Positions 1 through 4,643 of a DNA stretch of 7,007 bases are shown piece after piece. The stretch's first letter is position 1. Each line of letters opens with the position of its first letter. This DNA is from Thermoproteota archaeon. GTDB taxonomy: Archaea > Thermoproteota > Thermoprotei_A > Sulfolobales > Desulfurococcaceae. The position numbers were made by a program, and so were the translations under genes. A model generated the notes under the pieces. The model was not told the origin of the DNA, did no database searches, and saw only the letters and a program-made list of their open reading frames with translations. The stretch spans positions 1 through 7,007 of the forward strand of contig JAADCY010000257.1 in the NCBI GenBank assembly GCA_013154205.1. The letters are read 5' to 3'.

Positions 1-329
1 TATCCATTCATCCTGATAAAATCCCTTAGAGCCGCTAAACCATTTAATAAATGATGGGCTTGACTGGGCGTTAAACTCTTTATCTTCACAGAATCCCTAA
101 TAACACCTATATTTTTCATAATATACGAGTATCTGAGCCGATAATCATCTTTTACATACCGAGCTCTAAGATACTCTAGGAAACCATTCTTATTCTCCAT
201 CAAGAATCCTTGAATAAACAAGAACAACTGGTCAAGATTATATGACAAGAACGGATAAATAAACGGGAAAACACCATTGATTTCGCCGCGAGGCCTCGCA
301 GCCGCCCCAAGCTGGGATCGGGCCGCCAT
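1..329 (-). CDS. Partial tyrosine recombinase/integrase-like protein, N-terminal part, runs off the left edge
   Basis: The frame is open from a stop at 378-380 to the window edge. From ATG 329 it gives 109 residues without a stop. From residue 44 (an internal ATG at 198-200) the sequence reads like the SAM-like core-binding domain of archaeal tyrosine recombinases: FLEYLRARYV near the start, then a string of amphipathic helices ending in LNGLAALRDFIRMNG, which resembles the usual last helix before the catalytic domain. The catalytic domain (Arg, His, Tyr) would lie outside the window, so the family call is inference from general resemblance. Residues 1-17 are Ala/Arg/Gly-rich (MAARSQLGAAARPRG) and unlike the rest. 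A TATA-like AT stretch at 340-350 lies too close to ATG 329 to serve it, so the true start may be further in, for example TTG 246-248 or ATG 198-200. No good Shine-Dalgarno precedes ATG 329. The gene diverges from the DUF1805 gene. Confidence 0.5.
   Translation of the reverse strand, partial: MAARSQLGAAARPRGEINGVFPFIYPFLSYNLDQLFLFIQGFLMENKNGFLEYLRARYVKDDYRLRYSYIMKNIGVIRDSVKIKSLTPSQAHHLLNGLAALRDFIRMNG
284..327. other. GC-rich patch with a 12-bp perfect palindrome
   Basis: In this 44-bp stretch 36 bases are G or C (82%), inside an otherwise AT-rich region. It contains the perfect palindrome GCGAGGCCTCGC at 288-299 and a CCC/GGG mini-hairpin at 306-316. In hyperthermophile genomes of moderate GC such islands are often structured RNAs or pieces of RNA genes. 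The patch also lies within the first codons of the recombinase-like frame, where an SSV-type integrase would carry its attachment site. I could not fold it into a tRNA half and see no C/D or H/ACA boxes, so its nature is open. Confidence 0.45.
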
Positions 330-376
330 TAATTCTTCTCTTATAATAAACTTCTGGCTAAACCTGTAGTTAAGAT

Positions 377-390
377 TCTAATATTCTTAT
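377..390 (+). promoter_or_regulatory. Putative TATA box for the DUF1805-pyruvate kinase operon
   Basis: The AT-rich stretch TCTAATATTCTTAT is centred about 26 bases upstream of 408. This would start transcription just before the GGTGAT at 409-414 and give a very short leader ahead of ATG 419. The same stretch read on the other strand (AGAATATTAGA) could drive the divergent recombinase-like gene with a leader of about 27 bases to ATG 329. It is assigned on position and composition only. Confidence 0.35.
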
Positions 391-408
391 CTAACAAAGA
401 TATGGATT

Positions 409-414
409 GGTGAT
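409..414 (+). promoter_or_regulatory. Ribosome binding site that fixes the DUF1805 start
   Basis: GGTGAT is a perfect complement to the archaeal 16S 3' end (core of GGAGGTGATCC). It sits 4 bases before ATG 419, which supports ATG 419 over the in-frame TTG 407 and GTG 410. Confidence 0.6.
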
Positions 415-418
415 TGTA

Positions 419-730
419 ATGATAGACCTACCATATACATCTATTAGAATCAAAAATGTACGTGTCGAAAACAACGTGCTCACAGGCATTGAGATCGAGC
501 TTCCAAATGCGCCCAACCTGGTTTTACTGCGAGGAGATAAAGGGTTTGTAATGTGTGGATATCTAAACATTGATGTCTGCGAAAAACTCGGTTTAGTAGC
601 TGCAATGGTAACTGGTGTTAAGACTGTGGACGATTTGCTGGATGCCGAGATCAAAGCTGCTACTTCGAAAGCCGAGGAACTCGGTATAACTCCCGGTAAG
701 AAAGTCTATGAAATAATAGATCTGATCTAG
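419..730 (+). CDS. DUF1805 family protein (YunC-like)
   Basis: The product is a 103-residue soluble protein of the DUF1805 family, whose biochemical role I do not know. The family hallmark is visible at about residues 39-50: GDKGFVMCGYLN, comparable to the GYIMCGALDV segment of Bacillus YunC. It is followed by a helix and the conserved VTGVKTVDDLLDAEIKAAT at 67-85, then AEELGITPG. The single Cys46 in the MCG motif is part of the conserved core. Length matches the family. There are no membrane segments or signal peptide. ATG 419 is chosen because of the GGTGAT just upstream; a TTG 407 start would add four residues. It leads a same-strand run with a small membrane protein (22-bp gap) and pyruvate kinase, which suggests cotranscription but does not by itself assign a function. 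Confidence 0.85.
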   Translation: MIDLPYTSIRIKNVRVENNVLTGIEIELPNAPNLVLLRGDKGFVMCGYLNIDVCEKLGLVAAMVTGVKTVDDLLDAEIKAATSKAEELGITPGKKVYEIIDLI

Positions 731-752
731 CTATCACAAGGGTTTGGTTAGA

Positions 753-1010
753 ATGAATCGTTCAATCGGAATAGCACTTATTATCTTAGGATTTACGCTT
801 GCACTAATATATTTCATAGGATTGGTAATTGCTCCAGACATGTATGTCGGTGGGATCAAGTTTTCCGATCTTTTAGTGAGGGCAGCAGTACTAGTGGCCG
901 TATTTGGTGTTTCAGGGTTCATAATATATGTAGGCTATGTATTGATGTCTAGTACAAAAGAAATATCAAAAGAAGAAGCCGTTAAAGAATATAAGGAATC
1001 ACAGAGGTGA
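753..1010 (+). CDS. Small two-helix membrane protein of unknown function
   Basis: I do not recognise a family. From ATG 753 the product has 85 residues and two hydrophobic segments, about 5-26 (IGIALIILGFTLALIYFIGL) and about 43-66. A short loop with PDMYVGG and KFSD separates them. The tail from about 70 is charged, Glu/Lys-rich (KEISKEEAVKEYKESQR), and probably helical. This suggests a helical hairpin in the membrane with a polar C-terminal tail; the side it faces cannot be told. An in-frame TTG at 744 would add three residues. ATG 753 is preferred because GGTT lies just ahead of it, though neither start has a strong binding site. The stop codon TGA is part of the ribosome binding site of pyruvate kinase, a sign of translational coupling. 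Confidence 0.7.
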   Translation: MNRSIGIALIILGFTLALIYFIGLVIAPDMYVGGIKFSDLLVRAAVLVAVFGVSGFIIYVGYVLMSSTKEISKEEAVKEYKESQR

Positions 1011-1013
1011 TCC
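1006..1013 (+). promoter_or_regulatory. Ribosome binding site of pyruvate kinase overlapping the upstream stop codon
   Basis: GGTGATCC, extended upstream to GAGGTGATCC, matches the anti-Shine-Dalgarno fully. The TGA inside it ends the membrane protein gene. It lies directly before TTG 1015 and supports that non-ATG start. The overlap implies that ribosomes finishing the membrane protein could re-initiate on pyruvate kinase. Confidence 0.75.
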
Positions 1014-1014
1014 T

Positions 1015-2433
1015 TTGGCTTCTCCAACACGTGTCAAGATAATCGCGACAATAGGTCCGGCAACAGGAAAGTATGAGATTATAAAGAGATTAATATCGGA
1101 AGGAGTAAGTTGCTTCAGGATAAATTATTCCCATGGAGAACCAAAGATATGGGATGAATGGATTAGCTACGTCAGAGATGCGTCAACAGAGTTAGATACA
1201 ATAGTATCAATAATGGGGGATCTTCCCGGCCCTCAGATAAGAATAGGTGACATTAAACCTCAAGAAATACATGTAAAAGACAAAATAGTTCTAGTTCTAG
1301 GCAATTCAGCTTCTGAAGAAAAAGTTGTTCCAATTCCTATCAAAAAGGTATTCGAGGTCCTAGAGATCGGAGATCTAGTGTTGCTTGACGATGGAAAAAT
1401 AATGCTCAGAATAGAAGACGTATCTGATAACCAAGCTGTAGCTGTTGCGTTAAATGATGGTACATTGTTACCTCATAAAACACTGGTTATCCATGGTAAA
1501 GAGATAAATCTTCCATCATTAACGGAGAGAGATGTCCAGTATATCAAGTATAGTGTCAATAAAAATGTGACATTCCTCGCACTAAGCTATATCAGGGCCG
1601 CTAAGGACGTTGAAGTAGTTCGTGACTTAATAAATAGGGTTACGAGTAGGCCTCCGAAGCTGGTAGCAAAAATAGAGACTAGATCAGCCGTTAATAATCT
1701 CAGAAGCATAATAGAGGCTTCCGACGCCGTCATTATAGCTCGTGGAGACCTAGGTATGCATTACTCTCTGGAGGAACTCCCCTTCCTCCAGAAAAGAATC
1801 GCGCATCTCTCACTAAAATATGGTAAACCGAGTATAGTTGCTACCCAGCTTTTGGAGACAATGGTTAATTATCCAAGACCTAGTAGGAGCGAAGTAGTAG
1901 ATGTAATGAATGCTGTAATGGATCTAATCGATGCATTACTCCTTACGAATGAAACAGCTGTAGGTAAGTATCCCATAGAGACCATTAGATGGTTGAAAAG
2001 AATTGTGCGGATAGCCGAGGCTAACATCAATATGTCAAGCATAGAATCAATAAGAACGGATTCCTCGAGCACATTGAGAGAGAAATATGCTCTTGGTCTA
2101 ACACTGTTAGCTGAGCATATCAATGCAAAAATACTTGTCTATACAAAGACCGGAACTATTCCTTCACTTATATCTAGATATAGGCCCCAGGTAGACGTCT
2201 ACGCCGGATCAACGGATCATAGGATCTCGGAAGAACTAACGATCAGATATGGTATAAGGCCTTACCGCATAAAGATCGCTAAGGATAAACGCATAGACTA
2301 TGACAAGGGCGTACAATTACTCTTCAATCTCCTAAGACAATTAGGAGAAATAGAGTATGGAGACATTATTGCCGAAGCGTACGGAAGGAAAGAAACCGAG
2401 ATACACTCCGTGAAGATAAGGCAAGTTATATAA
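1015..2433 (+). CDS. pyk: Pyruvate kinase
   Basis: The enzyme transfers phosphate from phosphoenolpyruvate to ADP, giving pyruvate and ATP, the last step of glycolysis in the cytoplasm. At 472 residues it has the normal single-subunit length. Visible landmarks are KIIATIGPA (8-16), RINYSHG (35-41, nucleotide/K+ loop), MGDLPGPQIRIG (67-78), a lid domain at about 79-155, KIE with catalytic Lys219 and metal ligand Glu221, ARGDLG with Asp245, ATQLLETM with Thr277, then PRPSRSEVVDVMNAV. The C-terminal domain (about 335-472) carries the TKTG.....SRYRP motif. Start is TTG 1015, supported by an overlapping GAGGTGATCC and by the family's usual beginning. The position equivalent to Glu117 of the rabbit enzyme (GPEIR) is Gln74 here, and Thr114 of DTKG is Leu70, so K+ dependence may be altered. 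The gene is third in the run with the DUF1805 and membrane protein genes, 4 bp after the latter. It ends 8 bp before the convergent tRNA. Confidence 0.97.
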   Translation: MASPTRVKIIATIGPATGKYEIIKRLISEGVSCFRINYSHGEPKIWDEWISYVRDASTELDTIVSIMGDLPGPQIRIGDIKPQEIHVKDKIVLVLGNSASEEKVVPIPIKKVFEVLEIGDLVLLDDGKIMLRIEDVSDNQAVAVALNDGTLLPHKTLVIHGKEINLPSLTERDVQYIKYSVNKNVTFLALSYIRAAKDVEVVRDLINRVTSRPPKLVAKIETRSAVNNLRSIIEASDAVIIARGDLGMHYSLEELPFLQKRIAHLSLKYGKPSIVATQLLETMVNYPRPSRSEVVDVMNAVMDLIDALLLTNETAVGKYPIETIRWLKRIVRIAEANINMSSIESIRTDSSSTLREKYALGLTLLAEHINAKILVYTKTGTIPSLISRYRPQVDVYAGSTDHRISEELTIRYGIRPYRIKIAKDKRIDYDKGVQLLFNLLRQLGEIEYGDIIAEAYGRKETEIHSVKIRQVI

Positions 2434-2441
2434 GAACTAGG

Positions 2442-2546
2442 TGGAGCCGCCGGCGGGATTTGAACCCGCGACCACCGGCTATCCCGACTTCGGAGCAACA
2501 AGGATCCGTTACGAGGCCGGCGCTCTACCGGCTGAGCTACGGCGGC
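2442..2546 (-). tRNA. tRNA-Thr(CGU) with a 29-nt intron at 37/38 and encoded CCA
   Basis: Read on the minus strand, all arms form: acceptor GCCGCCG/CGGCGGC, D stem GCTC/GAGC, anticodon stem CCGGC/GCCGG and T arm GCGGG-TTCAAAT-CCCGC. The loop CTCGTAA has anticodon CGT at 2511-2513. The discriminator base is U (complement of A2445), as in archaeal threonine tRNAs, and CCA is encoded at 2442-2444. Without the intron the molecule is 76 nt. It lies 42 bp downstream of the TPI stop on the same strand and converges on pyruvate kinase with an 8-bp gap, so transcripts of the two probably overlap. This isoacceptor reads ACG codons. Confidence 0.96.
2481..2509 (-). other. tRNA-Thr intron with bulge-helix-bulge splice sites
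   Basis: The intron is 29 nt, between position 37 and 38 of the tRNA. The splice motif can be drawn base by base. The anticodon stem is the outer helix. The 5' bulge is TA|A and the 3' bulge AT|A, with cuts after the second base of each. The central 4-bp helix pairs CTCG (32-35) with CGGG of the intron, including one G-U pair. Inside the intron CGGA and TCCG can form a hairpin, but four bases (AAGT) stay unpaired beside it, so the inner helix is relaxed. This layout is the substrate of the archaeal tRNA splicing endonuclease. Confidence 0.9.
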
Positions 2547-2576
2547 GGTTCCCGGAAAGGATTTAGTGTTAGAGGG

Positions 2577-2589
2577 AAAAATTAAAATT
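2577..2589 (-). promoter_or_regulatory. Putative TATA box of tRNA-Thr, overlapping the TPI stop
   Basis: The minus-strand AT stretch AATTTTAATTTTT lies 31-43 bases upstream of the first tRNA base. This would start transcription about 10 bases before the mature 5' end. It touches the stop codon of the TPI gene, so the tRNA may be made both from its own promoter and by read-through. Confidence 0.4.
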
Positions 2590-3284
2590 TACTTTAATGC
2601 TTTTAACGCATTCTCAGCCATATCCTTCATTACAGAATAAGGATCTTTAGCCTTAACTATGGCTGAAGCTACAAGGACACCTATCGTTCCAAGCTTGATA
2701 GCCGCATATACGTCTTCGCCTTTGCTTATACCGGCACCTGTCAACAGGATTACGTCTGGGTTGTGTTTCTTAACAAGCTCCACGCTCCTAGTTATTACTT
2801 CAGGCTTAGCCTTGCTAACAGGAATACCTGTACCTATAAGCTCCGGCGGTTCCACCGCTACTATATCAGGGTTTAGAACGGCTATTGCCGCCGCCGTCTT
2901 CGGGACATCTGCGCAGACAATCTGCTCTAAAGATAATTCTTTCGCCTTCTTGATCAACCAGTTAATATCTGCTAGTTTTAGTCTATGTTCACTATGGTTT
3001 AGTATTAGACCATTAGCCCCGATTTCCTTAACTGCTTCTACCGGGATAAAACCTGTTTTCGCACCTGGCTCAACAGGATCAGCGTGTTGTGCGTAAACTT
3101 TAACTCTACTGCCCTTTACGGTCTCCAGTATCCTGTATAGTTCAGTAAAAGGAGGGGCAAGTATAACGTCAACATCGTATTCATCAACAATTCTAACAGC
3201 ATCTTTAGCTATTCTTACTGCATGTTCACCGAAGCTGTATGGGTAATAAGCTTTGAAATTAACTGCTATTATGGGGCGAACCAT
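2589..3284 (-). CDS. tpiA: Triosephosphate isomerase, archaeal type
   Basis: The enzyme interconverts dihydroxyacetone phosphate and glyceraldehyde 3-phosphate in the cytoplasm. At 231 residues it is the short archaeal form (bacterial and eukaryal enzymes have about 250), which is typically tetrameric. Catalytic residues are visible: Lys11 in AVNFK, His97 in LILNHSEHR, Glu145 in AVEPPELIGTG, where the mobile loop 6 follows, and the phosphate-binding GAGIS and GVLVASA segments near the end. An in-frame GTG at 3291-3293 would add three residues. ATG 3284 is preferred because GGTGAGG lies just before it and overlaps that GTG. It lies downstream of FBP aldolase/phosphatase on the same strand, separated by a T-run and its own TATA box, so the two are probably transcribed at least partly separately. 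Together they supply and use triose phosphates in gluconeogenesis. Confidence 0.97.
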   Translation of the reverse strand: MVRPIIAVNFKAYYPYSFGEHAVRIAKDAVRIVDEYDVDVILAPPFTELYRILETVKGSRVKVYAQHADPVEPGAKTGFIPVEAVKEIGANGLILNHSEHRLKLADINWLIKKAKELSLEQIVCADVPKTAAAIAVLNPDIVAVEPPELIGTGIPVSKAKPEVITRSVELVKKHNPDVILLTGAGISKGEDVYAAIKLGTIGVLVASAIVKAKDPYSVMKDMAENALKALK

Positions 3285-3303
3285 TATCCTCACCTTTAAC
3301 CAT

Positions 3304-3315
3304 TAAAATATATAT
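3304..3315 (-). promoter_or_regulatory. TATA box of the TPI gene
   Basis: The minus-strand sequence ATATATATTTTA is centred about 26 bases upstream of ATG 3284. The transcript would begin at or within a few bases of the start codon, a leaderless or very short-leader mRNA as is common in Crenarchaeota. Confidence 0.5.
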
Positions 3316-3337
3316 GGAATAATCTTTTGTTTAAGGT

Positions 3338-3357
3338 AAAAAACTAAGAGTTGTTTT
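3338..3357 (-). terminator. T-run terminator after FBP aldolase/phosphatase
   Basis: On the minus strand, about 20 bases past the stop codon, AAAACAACT and AGTTTTTT can pair around a CTT loop with one mismatch. The downstream arm is itself a run of six T. T-runs are the known archaeal intrinsic termination signal; the weak stem may be incidental. Confidence 0.45.
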
Positions 3358-3362
3358 CTTCC

Positions 3363-4511
3363 TTACTGTCCTCCGCTTAATAGCTCGCTGTGCTTCTTGA
3401 TCACATGTACTTCTTCGGTCTTTACGAACCTGTCCTTGAGCTTCTCTAGAACCTGTGGTAGGGTCGTGTACTCCATCTCTTCCGGCCCTAGTCTATGCGG
3501 CATGAACGGGCCGTGTCTCCTCATGTACTCTGCTATGAGGTTGCCCAGCCTCCTTGTCTCATCGAATGCTACATCGTCGAATAGGTCTGCTGGACCAATT
3601 AGTCTGCCCTTGCAGATGTTCCAACCAAGAGCAATTATTCTCGGTGGTCCGTCAAACCTTGTTACTCTGGCGTATTTTAGTGGTACAGGTATTATTGGGC
3701 CGTGATGGCTTCCACGCATCCAGCCAGCCACCAGGTGTGGGAAGCTAAACGCCTCTAGTACTTCGCCCACTGCTGGTAGTCCATGCTGTGCGCGTACAAT
3801 TGCTACGGGATCATCCTTACCAACGTATTTGCCTGCAATAAGGTTTAGTCTCTCAACGCTTACAACTGCTGCTTGTAGACCGTCTTTTCTATATACGCGT
3901 CTGATCACATAACGGCTTGGCGTACCTATTAGTGCAAGGATATCATACATCTCCTCAGGGCTCTTGAGCTTTACACTTCTGCCTTCGAAGACATCGTAGA
4001 CTTCAAAGATGAATCCTTCATGCATTCTCGGATCAATTACTAGTCCAGCAGTATTGAATGGATCCGCGAATATTCTGAATATCGGGAGGTTGAATGCTCC
4101 AGGCTCTGTTTTGTCTGCATGAAACGTTATCACTGTCTCTGCCTTACGTTCCTCCATTTCGATCTCAGCAACTCCGGGACCTAATCCCCTAACGTTTCCT
4201 GAGAAAGCATCACTAAGGAGGTCCTGTCCTGCCGCATATAGTTTTAGTTCTCGTGCGACTTTTGCTGCCGCCTGGAAAGCGTTCCATGCTAGCTCGTGGA
4301 TTTCTGAGTTATCAACGCCTTTTCTATGAGTCATTATAAGCTGTATGTCGTCGCCAACATGTGTTACGTAGAAATCTATGATTAGGCCTTTCTGCTTAGC
4401 CTCAGCTAGAACCTTAGTTGCCGCTGCAAGCTGGTCTGGATGGGGCATATGATGCCCTGCCAGACTGCCTACGTCTGCTTTTATGACTGAAAGTGTTATC
4501 TTCTCAGACAT
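3363..4511 (-). CDS. fbp: Bifunctional fructose-1,6-bisphosphate aldolase/phosphatase (class V FBPase)
   Basis: This single-domain enzyme condenses DHAP and glyceraldehyde 3-phosphate to fructose 1,6-bisphosphate and then dephosphorylates it to fructose 6-phosphate, pulling carbon toward gluconeogenesis. The 382 residues match the family (about 365-390) and closely resemble the Sulfolobus tokodaii enzyme throughout. Key residues visible are metal ligands Asp13 and His20 in KADVGSLAGHH, Asp54 and Asp55 in HVGDD, Gln96 in AAGQDLLSD, Asp133 in ADKTEPG and Asp234. The Schiff-base Lys232 and Tyr229 lie in GKYVGKDDP, and Tyr348 in EMEYTTLP. ATG 4511 is chosen because AGGTGG sits five bases upstream; an in-frame GTG 4520 would add three residues and would overlap that site. 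TATA-like sequence lies at 4548-4559. ABCE1 is upstream and TPI downstream on the same strand. Confidence 0.98.
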   Translation of the reverse strand: MSEKITLSVIKADVGSLAGHHMPHPDQLAAATKVLAEAKQKGLIIDFYVTHVGDDIQLIMTHRKGVDNSEIHELAWNAFQAAAKVARELKLYAAGQDLLSDAFSGNVRGLGPGVAEIEMEERKAETVITFHADKTEPGAFNLPIFRIFADPFNTAGLVIDPRMHEGFIFEVYDVFEGRSVKLKSPEEMYDILALIGTPSRYVIRRVYRKDGLQAAVVSVERLNLIAGKYVGKDDPVAIVRAQHGLPAVGEVLEAFSFPHLVAGWMRGSHHGPIIPVPLKYARVTRFDGPPRIIALGWNICKGRLIGPADLFDDVAFDETRRLGNLIAEYMRRHGPFMPHRLGPEEMEYTTLPQVLEKLKDRFVKTEEVHVIKKHSELLSGGQ

Positions 4512-4547
4512 TACAACCACCTGTGCCTCAACGGGTATAACTGTGCC

Positions 4548-4559
4548 ATATATATTATA
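4548..4559 (-). promoter_or_regulatory. TATA box of FBP aldolase/phosphatase
   Basis: The minus-strand stretch TATAATATATAT lies about 37-48 bases before ATG 4511. This predicts a start near 4527 and a short leader that still contains the AGGTGG binding site. It indicates a separate promoter rather than simple read-through from the ABCE1 gene. Confidence 0.5.
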
Positions 4560-4577
4560 TTAAAACAATGGTTTTAA
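4560..4577. repeat. Perfect inverted repeat TTAAAAC-N4-GTTTTAA next to the FBPA/P TATA box
   Basis: The seven-base arms at 4560-4566 and 4571-4577 flank AATG. The repeat abuts the upstream side of the TATA box, where the BRE would be, and could be an operator for a regulator of sugar metabolism. It could also be a chance palindrome in an AT-rich spacer. Confidence 0.4.
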
Positions 4578-4643
4578 ATATAGCTTTGTATCCCGATAAT
4601 AAATTACATATATTAATTTAATATCTTGATTAAATATCTAACA

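Noticed and set aside
284..327. The GC-rich patch as a tRNA or a C/D or H/ACA RNA
   Set aside because: On neither strand could I form a T arm with TTCAA or TTCGA, nor find C/D boxes or an ACA after a kink-turn hairpin, so no RNA type is assigned.
391..654. Minus-strand open frame opposite the DUF1805 gene
   Set aside because: The plus-strand frame has a clear DUF1805 signature and a perfect binding site; this one is its shadow.
2298..2501. Minus-strand open frame across the pyruvate kinase end and tRNA-Thr
   Set aside because: It is the mistranslation of a tRNA gene and of the antisense of pyruvate kinase; the peptide (SRVQIPPAAP) is the familiar product of reading a tRNA 3' half.
284..2546. 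tRNA-Thr as the attachment site of the left-edge recombinase
   Set aside because: The tRNA 3' half (T arm, acceptor, CCA) has no match in the GC-rich patch beyond short GCCGCC runs, and six core genes or gene parts lie between.
2659..3096. A 145-codon plus-strand open frame
   Set aside because: It lies wholly antisense to the well-supported TPI gene, and its Ser/Thr/Ala-rich peptide matches no fold. Similar antisense frames over fbp (3397-3748) and rli1 (4762-5160, 5278-5466) are rejected for the same reason.
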